NCBI GenBank assembly: GCA_033675265.1 | Contig: JAUJYZ010000453.1 | Span: 161,494 to 225,493, forward strand | Source of the DNA: Actinostola sp. cb2023 | Taxonomy: Eukaryota; Cnidaria; Anthozoa; Actiniaria; Actinostolidae | Reading direction: 5' to 3' | Length of the DNA stretch: 64,000 nt | Shown here: positions 1 to 9,963 of the stretch, one piece after another | How positions within the stretch are numbered: position 1 is the first letter of the stretch | How the letters are laid out: each line of letters opens with the position of its first letter | Notes under the pieces: generated by a model | Databases searched by the model: none | What the model saw: the letters and a program-made list of their open reading frames with translations, nothing else | What the model was told of the DNA's origin: nothing | Translations under genes and position numbers: made by a program

Positions 1-545
1 TGGGAGACTTGGGAAATACCAGCTATTTAATAGAACGTTGATAATGTTTTTCGTTGTCAACTAAATAAATGGAACAACTTGATAAATTATGAGTTCAAGC
101 ACATGACATACTTTTACTGTATCACATTCATTTGTTCCTATTGTACTATGATAACATTCTAAAATGTATTTTATTATTTCGCAATTTTGAGAGCCATCAG
201 CCGTCCGTATACAGAACGCGAAACAGTTGCCATATAATTGATAATGATTGTAGAATGACTACGTCTTACTAGAATTGCAAGAAAAATCCATTTCGATCTG
301 AGCTGTGGTCCGTGGTCAGACATATGCCTGCGTCCTTCGTAATTCAGCTACCGGCTGCAAGGATGGATGATTAGCCCCCAAATTATTGCCGCATACGGAT
401 GATTATTATTAGTGGACAAAATGCTAGAAATCATAAAAATATCGTTCTAAATAAATTCTTCTACGCTAATCATTAAAGACATCTATGGTGAAATTATTTC
501 AGTCCTATAATATACTTTTGTTTACTGGATCGAACTGAAAAACTA
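1..545. other. Intergenic DNA, no gene seen
   Basis: AT-rich sequence without a supported coding exon. It ends in a long trinucleotide repeat. Confidence 0.5.
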
Positions 546-656
<111 letters not shown>

Positions 657-1085
657 AATTTATATAACTTCGATAATGTAGGGAGTGGTTACCCAATCTC
701 CCGAGCCAGAGGCTCATGTTAAAAACGCTCGACTATAACAATAAAGAAATATACAATATATAATATATAAACAGTGCCTAGTTTTGTCTTGTCTTCATTC
801 GGTCTCATTAACGTATTTATAGAGACAGGAAAGGGTAGACAACGGTTAGGCACCAAAACAAAATATCTGATAATGAAGCTAAGTGGCTTCAAGTTCTGTT
901 CGCATAAACAAAGATTTACAAACACGGAATTAATGATCATATTTATACCAAACTCCCAAACGGTTTAACATTTAAAAATAACGAGGTAAAGCACAATACA
1001 GCAAAAGGAAACTCATGAAGTAGCAAGACGTGTCACTCAGATACGAGGTTGTTAATATTAGAATAGAGTATCGCGTCAGTACGTT

Positions 1086-1246
1086 GAATAGCAATTATTG
1101 GACGAGGTTGAGCAAAATATCGTGATTTGTCAGAGGCGAGCAGAATAATTATTTACCGATGCCGAAGGCAGAGGCAAATAATTAATCTGCGAGCCACTGA
1201 CAAAATCATGATATTTTGCAAAAACCGAGTTCAATAATTGTTTATT
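1086..1246. mobile_element. Imperfect foldback (MITE-like) element
   Basis: The left part (gaataGCAATTATTGGA, then GAGCAAAATATCGTGATTT) reappears inverted on the right (AATCATGATATTTTGC, then TTCAATAATTGTTTATTC). The centre is short and no coding sequence is present. This fits a small non-autonomous DNA transposon; the family is not known. Confidence 0.55.
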
Positions 1247-1544
1247 CATTCACGTTATTTTCTCTCACCTAAAGCAATAACCCTGGAAAAAATCGAGCTG
1301 CCATTGTCGAGGAGATCAACGAAAACACTTATTTGTAGGAAGTTATCTGCAGTGACGTAGTCGTCTCTCGACCAATGAAAATCCCGGAGAAAATTAATGT
1401 GAATGATAATGTCTATTCATTTACAGACTTGAAATTATATGCTGATTTAGATTATTTAGTGATTGATTATCAATGTTGGATACTTAGCGAGTTACAAGCT
1501 TGGGTTACCTGTGCTTTGTTTAAGTAGGCGAGAACTTAGAAGAT

Positions 1545-1672
1545 AAGGTGCTGCCTTTGTAATTACATCTGCAAATGGTTAGACCTTCGCGTGGCTCGGA
1601 TGATCACGTAAAATGGCGGTCCCGTCTCTCCACACTACACTACACTTGCATTGGAGGGACGTAAAAGAACCA
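1545..1672 (+). mobile_element. SINE fragment, 5'-truncated
   Basis: Matches the body of the tRNA-derived SINE at 22,840-23,170 almost base for base over about 125 bp (shared GTAATTACATCTGCAAATGG, then GGCTCGGATGA and GAGGGACGTAAAAGAACC). The tRNA-like head is missing. It lies about 160 bp upstream of the neuropeptide start codon, so it may sit within that gene's promoter. Confidence 0.7.
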
Positions 1673-1832
1673 CTGAGGACGTAAACAAACCTCTGGCAGT
1701 GACCACCCTCAGTGTCTGCTCTCAACTGTGCACTGCACCGAGCAAAGAATCTTCTCGATAGAAGGAGTGCTCGTACTTAGAAGAAGATAAGCTTGTAAAA
1801 ATTTGAATATGTTTAATTCTCAGATCGCCAAG

Positions 1833-2144
1833 ATGCGCCCAGTCACATTCCTCGCTGTTTCTTGTTTGGTTGCTCTATTTCTCGTGTGCAGTACTAATGC
1901 CCAGGGTCTTAGATGGGGACGGACAATTGACGACGAGTACGACCTGGGTCTGGAAGATAGACTTCAACAACGAAAACCAGCTGAGATTTGGATGAGAGTT
2001 TTCCCCAAGACAATGAAGAATCGATATCTCAAGAAAAAGAGAGCAAGTAAGAGATGGTTGGTCATGTGCTTGCCATACATGCAAATAGAGGATATTACGC
2101 GGCGGCGCGAAGATAGGAATTTTAGTTTTCGAGTGGCAAAATAG
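1833..2144 (+). CDS. Antho-RWamide-type neuropeptide precursor
   Basis: Small secreted preprohormone of 103 residues. Residues 1-23 form a signal peptide (MRPVTFLAVSCLVALFLVC then STNA). Cleavage after Ala-23 would expose Gln-24 of QGLRW-Gly-Arg. Gln can cyclise, and Gly-Arg is an amidation and cleavage signal, so the predicted product is pyroGlu-Gly-Leu-Arg-Trp-amide. That is the known sea-anemone peptide Antho-RWamide II, described as acting on muscle. An acidic stretch (TIDDEYD) follows, as in many cnidarian precursors. An in-frame ATG at 1809 would add eight residues; 1833 is preferred because it has A at -3 and puts the signal peptide at the very N-terminus. There is only one peptide copy. 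A good donor (GTAAGA) at 2047-2052 lies inside the frame, so the last ~30 residues may be intron read-through. An AATAAA lies at 2330-2335, but it could belong to a LINE-like tail. Confidence 0.78.
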   Translation: MRPVTFLAVSCLVALFLVCSTNAQGLRWGRTIDDEYDLGLEDRLQQRKPAEIWMRVFPKTMKNRYLKKKRASKRWLVMCLPYMQIEDITRRREDRNFSFRVAK

Positions 2145-2329
2145 TTCCCTTCACAGTTCCCTGCGCCATCTTGAAAGGTAGCCGTGCCTCACCGTTGGTC
2201 TCGCTTCGATGCCAATTTGAACGGTGACCTTGCATGGGAATGGCTGTATCAGTAACATATTGTATCACCTATATAGTGATTAATTAATTAGTTTTATTAT
2301 TTACTCTGTGTAACTCGTCATCCTGTTTA

Positions 2330-2335
2330 AATAAA
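2330..2335 (+). terminator. Candidate polyadenylation signal
   Basis: AATAAA about 185 bp past the stop codon of the neuropeptide gene. It stands directly before a (TTA)n tract, the same arrangement as retroelement 3' tails elsewhere in the window, so it may be borrowed from an inserted element. Confidence 0.4.
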
Positions 2336-2338
2336 GTG

Positions 2339-2452
2339 TATTATTATTATTATTATTAGTAGTAGTATTATTATTGTTAATATTATTACTATTATTGTTA
2401 TTATTATTATTACTATTATCGTTATTATTATTATTGTTATTATTATTATATT
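2339..2452. repeat. (TTA)n-rich microsatellite
   Basis: Degenerate TTA/TTG/TAG triplets directly after the AATAAA. It looks like an expanded retroelement tail. Confidence 0.85.
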
Positions 2453-2552
2453 TCTTTCTTTTACATTTCTTAGATCCTCAAGCTTGAAGATTCCAGACGA
2501 AAATCATGACGACCAATCAGCAAATAATCAACTTGTTCATTTTGTGCATACA

Positions 2553-2840
2553 CCTAATTGCATAATCATTGTTGGGTTGAAAATCATGAATAAATTGATG
2601 CTACGACCGCAAGGGTGTCTGGGAACGCAGTAAATGAGCCAATTGCAAGTTTTATGCAGATATAATGGAATCTTCTCAAGGTTTTCAAAACTGAAGAATT
2701 AAATGTAATTGTTCAGCTAAAATTATTGATAGGAAGATTTGTGGAGGTTTGCAATTACCCAGAATTCCCTTCGGTCATAGCTTTCATGACTTTCAACCCT
2801 ACAACGTTTATGCAATTCGGTGTAGTTAGAATTCTCTTGC
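2553..2840. mobile_element. Foldback element, ATTGCATAATCGTTG family
   Basis: The left end CTAATTGCATAATCATTGTTG with GGTTGAAAATCATGA is matched inverted on the right by TCATGACTTTCAACCC and ACAACGTTTATGCAATT. The same ends bound 15,914-16,206, and a lone left end occurs near 31,381. No coding content; a MITE by structure. Confidence 0.65.
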
Positions 2841-3024
2841 TGTAGACTGATTGCAGCAGTGATTGTATACAGGAACATCAACACAAAAGAGTATAAACGA
2901 TCGGTCTTCCTGTATATTCTAAGCAAGTTGAAATAAAAACCACGGGTGTTAATCATATAGCTGCTTGACTAATCTATTATCGATGCTTGGGTGCGTTTCA
3001 ATGTCTGCAATGTTGTGTCTTAGC

Positions 3025-3782
3025 GGTGGGCATGGAAGAGCCCAAAAAGACCGGGTTGTGTTCATTTTCAACAGTTTTAATCCAATCAATATGAAACTTG
3101 GCAACATGACAGTACATGTCAAGACAACAAATCTGTTATTTTTTGCAATTTGCTTTTTTTTGCTATTTGGCGGGAAAATGACGTCAAGAACATGCCAACA
3201 AATTCAGAAATACACTAATTTGATTATTGCAATCGAAAAAACACTAAAAATTAGAGATATAGGTGAAATAATATCTCAGATATCTTTGTTCAATCCAAAG
3301 ATATGAATTTTTGAAATTTGAAAATCCGCCATTTTGTTACTAAAAATAGCACAAAATGGCGAAAATTTCAAAAATTCATATCTTTGGATTGAATAAAGAT
3401 ATCCGAGATATTATTTCAGCTATATCTCTAATTTGTAGAGTTCTTTCGATTGCAATAATCAAATTAGTGTATTTGTGAATTTCAATTTGTTGGCATGTTC
3501 GTGACGTCATTTTCCCGCCAAATAGCAAGAAATCGAAAAACAATAATAATAATAATAACACTTTATTTAACGAGGAATTACAGATAAAGCTCTGCTTTTT
3601 TCCAATCTGGTCCTCCTAATAATAAATATAAATATATGCACAAACTTCAAATACGATTAATCAATCAAGCACAGATTTGTTGTCTTGACATGTACTGTCA
3701 TCTTGCCAAGTTTCATAGTGATTGGATTAAAACTGTAGAAGTTGTACACAACCCGGTAATGTTGGGCTCTTATGTGCCTACC
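3025..3782. mobile_element. Long foldback element with an inserted retroelement tail
   Basis: Inverted arms of roughly 300 bp. For example GTTTTAATCCAATCAATATG at left pairs with CATAGTGATTGGATTAAAAC at right, and the inner arms around 3240-3320 pair with 3360-3450. About 125 bp at 3542-3665 interrupts the right arm; it contains (AAT)n and ACTTTATTTAACGAGG, a retroelement 3' tail in reverse orientation. So the DNA element came first and a retroelement landed in it. Confidence 0.75.
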
Positions 3783-3794
3783 GTGTATATAAAA

Positions 3795-3955
3795 ACAAAT
3801 GAATCATTACAAATGAATCAATGCACATGAATCATTACAAATGAATCATTACAAATGAATCAATGCACATGAATCATTACAAATTAATCATTACAAATTA
3901 ATCAATGCACATGAATCATTTCAAATGAATCATTACAAATGAATCATTACAACGA
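3795..3955. repeat. Tandem ATGAATCATTACAA units
   Basis: About ten tandem copies of a 13-14 bp unit with variants containing ATGCAC. They sit next to the reversed Helitron-like end at 4027-4071 and could be its internal repeat array. Confidence 0.85.
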
Positions 3956-4026
3956 TTAAATACGTCGCATACTTTCTTCATTCTTTGACCAAACAAAACG
4001 ACGGACGACTAATACTACTAACAAAA

Positions 4027-4071
4027 ACCCATTTTATAACTCGGGCTTCCTTCGGAAGGGCCCGAGTAATT
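4027..4071 (-). mobile_element. Helitron/Helentron-like 5' end (reversed)
   Basis: On the minus strand this reads ATTACTCGGGCCCTTCCGAA, then GGAAGCCCGAGTTATAAAATGGG: a strong terminal hairpin. The same start occurs at 24,880 and 59,116, and all three share a GCGAMGTATTTRATC-like stretch further in. The other end of this copy was not found. Confidence 0.5.
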
Positions 4072-4273
4072 ACACATTCACAATCACTTCAATACGAAGT
4101 AAATATTGGGGTGGTTCAGTTGTATGTGATTTGAGCTTCGATGTTACTGAAGAAATAGACGAGGCAGCGTTCTTTATCGAGTTATAGCCTTCATAACACT
4201 TCATTTGCATTTTCAATTGTTTATTTAGTAAGAAATGACTTCACATGTTTGACAAGAGCAATGATATTTCTTA

Positions 4274-4396
4274 GGCCTAGTTCAAACGCCGTACTTTCCA
4301 AGAGCCGTTCTTAATTACGTCAAAAGAAGCCGCCTCATTATGTATTGTTTGAAATGAGAACGGCTCATGATTAGCACGACGTATGAACTAGGCCTT
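4274..4396. mobile_element. Small foldback element
   Basis: TAGGCCTAGTTCAAACG at left is inverted at right as CGTATGAACTAGGCCTTA. The internal stretch GAGAACGGCTCATGATTAGC recurs at about 9578-9598, so this is a family. Confidence 0.6.
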
Positions 4397-4425
4397 ATAA
4401 TCAATGGATATTCTCGATGCAATCA

Positions 4426-4570
4426 TAGCTGATATTGAAGTTACACTCCAATGACTCTGAACAACGGTTTCAAGTCGAGGCTATCGGGTCAGAACAAAAA
4501 CTTGACCTGATAGCCTCGACTTGAAACCTTTGTTCAGAGTCATTGGATTGTAACTTCAATATCAGCTATT
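4426..4570. repeat. Near-perfect 65-bp-arm hairpin
   Basis: TAGCTGATATTGAAGTTACA and the following TCCAATGACTCTGAACAA are mirrored by TTGTTCAGAGTCATTGGA and TGTAACTTCAATATCAGCTA. The loop is about 15 bp. It lies just past the cortactin gene end and is probably a MITE. Confidence 0.85.
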
Positions 4571-4612
4571 AGAAACTGTCATCTCGAGCAGCAAATTATT
4601 TAAGGAATGGAT

Positions 4613-4618
4613 TTTATT
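4613..4618 (-). terminator. Cortactin polyadenylation signal (candidate)
   Basis: AATAAA on the minus strand, 31 bases past the cortactin stop codon. If used, the 3' UTR would be only about 50 bases. Confidence 0.45.
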
Positions 4619-4648
4619 TGGTTTAGAATACAAAACTACGATGCTTCG

Positions 4649-4788
4649 TTACTCGTCGTTGACTTCCACGAAGTTGGCGGGAAATAGTCCTCTTTCGCCG
4701 TTAAACGTGCCCATCCACCAACCTTCGTCAATCTTCTCAACGTCAGTAATGATGTCACCAGGATCAAAAGTTATCTCGTCATCACCGG
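4649..4788 (-). CDS. CTTN: Cortactin exon 23 (SH3 domain, stop)
   Basis: [20 protein letters not shown] followed by [20 protein letters not shown] and EVNDE-stop. It carries the Trp pair and the ANF/Y motif of the SH3 peptide-binding face and is close to vertebrate cortactin. Acceptor CTTGCAG. Confidence 0.95.
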
Positions 4789-4906
4789 CTGCAAGGGAGA
4801 GACAAATCACCGTAAAGAAACAAAATCTCCCCAGACAAGCAGGCATACTAAACAAATCAGCAAGCATGCACGTATTTGGACAAACAAACAAACAACAAAC
4901 AAACGT

Positions 4907-4961
<55 letters not shown>

Positions 4962-7900
4962 GATGATGATGATGATGACTTTATTTCTCGAAACAAATTA
5001 CAAATAAGAGATAAAAATAGATAAAAAATCCTTATTTACAAAATTTGAAATGATCGCTTGGATTGTTACTTGGACTGTTCAATAACTAATAATATTAAAA
5101 CATAAACAATAAATATGAATAGTATGATAATAATAATAATAAAGTCTTTATTTAAAGAGGGTGACACATAATAGACAATACTAATAAACTTGTGGCCCTC
5201 AAATAAATGTAAAGAAAAAAGACAAAAAATGGACAAAATGACAAAATTGTAAGAAAGAAATCAACTGATTTACTAAGCGAACCAACAAACAAGACATCAA
5301 GTATATAAGCAAGCAAACAAACCGACAAGCAAGCAAATAAACAACCAAACCATCCAACAAAAAACATGAAGCATAAAAGCATCCAAAAAACAAACCAAAC
5401 AAACAAACAAACAAACAAACAAACAAACAAACAAACAAACAAACAAACAAACAAACAAACAAACAAACAAATAAACAAACAGACAAATAATCACTTACTG
5501 GCTTGGTAGTCATATAATGCTGTAACCGTGAAGAGACCAGTGTCGTCAGAAGGCTACGTACAAAGCAGTTCAACTGTTAATAAGTATTACTACAATCATA
5601 GTCAACAATCCCTCTCCTCCCGTCCCCTCCCCAGCATTCAATGCTGCTAATTCTCAGTGGATATTGCATGATAGAGCAACGGACATGGATATTGAAACAC
5701 CAATGATGGAGGTGGGATGGTTGTTATTCAATATGAAGAAATAGAAAACGCGCATGCGTGCTATGTGCAGTTATAAAGCACTTAGGGGACTGATCAGAAC
5801 ACGAGAGAAGTGTTGAGAAGCACTCCAATACGCGTCGTACTTCTCTCGTGTTCTGATCAGTCACCAAGTGCTCTATAACTGCACATAGCACAGCGAACAA
5901 GTTTTCTATTTATTTTATAAAATACAATTATAATTTTAAGGCAAGTTTTCAATTTTGTTCGCTACAAAAATGTTTGAATATCTGCGCGCGCGTGCTGTGT
6001 GCTCTCATAGAGCAGATTTCGTATGACTGTGAAAAGCTTACGGTACGGACATGCCTTGCCGTGACCGTGATGATTTAGGATTTCGAATGAATCCGTGCCG
6101 TGCCGTGCGCCGTGGTTTTTCACAGTCATACGAAATCGACTCTAAAGCACGCTGCATACGGAACCTTTGGCCAATCAGAGCGCGCGTTATATCATAGTTA
6201 AAATAGTTTTGTCTGTTTTAGGTAGGTCTTGCAGACTGATGTAATCTTACTGGTTGTTGTTCTTGAGTCACTACTGCTTCTGCTGTGTCGTACAGATCCT
6301 CAGCATCCTCCTGCGCGTACTGCTTGGCTGCCTCTTGTGCTACCTCTCTGTTGCTCCTATCCTCTTCCTCTCGTTCGGCTTCTTCAGCTTCACGTTGGCG
6401 CTCTTCGGCTGCTCGTTGGCGCTCTTCCTCTTCTCTCTCTGCCTCTGCAGATTCACGACGAGCCTGATCCTCAGCTTCGCGTTGTTGTTCTTCTTCTGCT
6501 TCTTCTTGTTCCCTGGCAGCTTCCTTTGAGAGCAAGAATTTGTAACATAAATATGTTATAAGAAATCAAATGTGCAGAACTTGAACAAAATTATATATTA
6601 TATATATATGGAACTCATGTCCCGTCCCATTCTCGTACCCAGACCCTTCTCAGCTTTCTAACGAAAAATCGAAGGCTCTGGTAAGAGACAAACCGGAAGA
6701 CCCAGATTCTAGCTCGTCAGATATGCGCATGCTCAATATCTTCTAACTTAACTTAAATGTAGATGAAGTTTTGTTAGAGCATCGAAGTCCGCCATTTTGT
6801 CACCGGAAGTTAGAAAATATTGAGAAGGGTCTGGGTACAAGAATGGCCCCTTCCACACTACTCCGTTTTCGTTTGAAAACGCATACTATTTGATGGGTTT
6901 TTACCGAGCGTCTACACTAAAACGAACGAAAATGGAGATGTTTATCTATGAAAACGGAGGTTTTCGAAAACGCTTTCCAAAGCGGAGACTTTTGAAAACG
7001 CAGGTCTATCGCTTTAGTGTGGACGGCAAAACGGAGCTTTTCAGCCCCAGCATATCAAACTCATTGCCCATAAACTTGAACATTTGCTCTAGTTAGCGTA
7101 CAGTATCTCGCACAGTCGTGGATATAGCCGGCAATCGAGTAAAACTTCACTGTGTTTGGTCACAGCGATCGCTTCGACGAGTAGAGAGCAACGGTACGTG
7201 TATTGCTCGAATAATCTCCATTTGAGCCATCAAACTTTTCTCCAAATGCCTCCACCGACACATAAAAGACTATCAACAAAAGCAGAAAAGACCTATAGTT
7301 TTTTGAAGTTTGCCCCATTGAAATTAATCGTAATATACGTGAATCTTATACTAAAATAACGGAAATTTATCGCTGAATCCGATTTTCACGGTAAAAATGT
7401 GTTTGGACTGATACGTATTAGAGTTTAAACACAGTTATCCCATCTGACCGTGACAACAAGGTCACACTCGCTTGTGAAAATCACTACAACCGAGCTCTTC
7501 AAAATCTATTTTGCCCCATTAAATTTTAAAGCTGTTACTTTCAAAACTATCTTATATTACAGCTAAGATAATATATATTGTGAATTCACAAAATGTTGTA
7601 AATTTTACGTGATTTTGACTTTGTTTATATCATGTCAGAGAGGGAGCGTGGGCATGGAAAATAATTGGAGGCAAATGTTACAATGATTTTGATATGTTCT
7701 CGCAAACAACCGGTATTCAATTCAATTCAGAGCCTGGTGACGAAAACGCATCTTTGGATCATCGTTTTCATCCCCTAGTGTGGACGGTCGAAAACGATGT
7801 GAAAACGCTAGTGTGGACGCAGAGCTTTTTATCCGTTTTCGGTCAAAGGAATGAGGGTTTATCACGTAATTTCAAAACTCATAGGACAAAAAAATGATTA

Positions 7901-9932
7901 TCATAGCTGAAAAGAGCGCGTTGAAATTAGTAAAAATGTGAAGTTTGGAAAAGATCGCTCCACAAATTACGAAGATATGAATTTTCAAAAATCGAAATTT
8001 TGTATGAAAACCTTTGTTGGTTCCTCCAAGCGTAATTTCCAAAGGTTTTCATATTAAATTTCGATTTTTGAAAATTCATATCTTCGTAATTTGTGGAGCG
8101 ATCTTTTCCAAACTTCACATTTTTACTAATTTCAAAGAGCTCTTTCCAGCTTTCCAGCTTTTTTGTCCTATGAGTTTTGAAATTACGTGATAAACCCTCA
8201 TTGAAAACGGAAGTTTTCAAAAACGGATTAATGTGGACGGGGCCTCGGTATCCCATGCATTGGGATGAACGAACGCTTCCAATTTAATCAGTGTCTTTTT
8301 ATTGTTTTCTCAAACTTTGTTTTCCTTTTGTCACTTGATATGGGATATAGAGCGCGCAAATGCTGGTCGCTGATTGGTGGAGTGTGTATGTTAACATTAG
8401 TGCTTGCCGTTTACACGGTTTCTTCTGCACACTTGTTAGTTTGGCCGTATGCACCTAGTTTATCCATTAGGATGTCATGTTATATTGTTTTGTTATATCC
8501 CCATAGTCAAACTCGTTTTCTCATTGGTCGAGAGTACGTCACGTGGTGGGCGTTAAATGCACGTGATCGAAGAGTGAGAAGGGAATAAACGCACGTGATC
8601 AGGTCAAAAGTCCATGGAAAATACTTGTGGCGCCGTTGTTAACAACAAATTTTTCAGTGTTTGACTATGGGGGTATAACAAAACACTTAATGACTGTTCC
8701 CTCGGGAAACAAATTTTGTTTTTGTTTCCCTACAATCTCAATGTTTCCCTCGACTTTGCGATTCTCGGGAATCGGGAAACAAAATTAACTGTTTCCCTCG
8801 GGACCAGTCATTACGTTTTTAATAATATACATGAAAAAAATACTCGATTCTGATTGGCTTAGAGCAGTGCAGTTGAAAAGTAATTTGCACTACTTTTTTT
8901 CATGAATATTATTAATTGGCAATCATACGATTTCTCGTTCAATTTGGAATAATTTGCACAATTTGTGTTTTTCAAAGAGCTCAATATACTCTTTGAAAAA
9001 CACACTCGTGCAAATTATTTCCAAATTGAACGAGAAATCGTATCGAAACCTAATAAACACCAACGAGCGAGTAGTAATAACCCACCCTTTCTTGTCTCTT
9101 CTGAGAAGCTTCTCTTTCGCGTTCTTCTTTAGCCTGACGACGTTGCTTCTCTTCTTCTGCTTTACGCTTCGCCTCCTGTACAAATACAACATCATTTGTT
9201 TATGATATTTTGGATTGCATCTGTCATTTTCTAACTAATTATTGTTAGTAGAAACCAACTAGCATACTATCACGAATCCTACAATCTGATTGGCTAACAT
9301 ACTCACTATCTAATTGAGTGATAGATAGTGAGTAGCGAAAAGCCGGCGTTTTGAACAAAAACAAAACGAAAATCTATAAATATTGGTATAAAATCGAAGG
9401 TAGTATGCTAGTTGGTTTCTACTAAAACAATTAGACTACTCGTTCTCGTTTTCTATGAGCTCAAATAGTCAACTCGACACGCGCCTCGCTGACTATTGAC
9501 TCATAGAAAACTCGAACTCGTAGTCTGACTGCTAAATAGAGGCAAGAATTTCGCTATTTTCCACTGACGATCAAATGAGAACGGCTCATGATTAGCACGT
9601 CTGAACTAGGCCCAACATAGAGTGGTTCCAATAAACCTGGGCACTAGTTTATTAGATGCAAAGGAACAAGAGATATCTTAGCACTAGGGTCAACTCTATT
9701 GTTCGCATATTCCCTGTGGATGATAAAACAATAGAATTGTCCCTACTGCTAGGGTTATCTCTCTCTCATGTTCACATATTCCCTGTAGATGATAAAACAA
9801 TAGAATTGTCCCTACTGCTAGGGTTATCTCTCTCTCATGTAAACGGGGCCTTAGTAATGCCCAGGTTTATTGGATTCAGTTTAGCACAATTTTAATTTTG
9901 TTACATTATCAAAGAGCGACTTTAACAAATTC

Positions 9933-9963
<31 letters not shown>

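Noticed and set aside
5152..5573. [12 protein letters not shown] membrane protein
   Set aside because: Minus-strand translation of a (CAAA)n microsatellite next to a cortactin exon.
6229..6561. Leu-rich plus-strand frames opposite exon 21
   Set aside because: Antisense shadows of the Glu/Arg/Gln coiled-coil exon.
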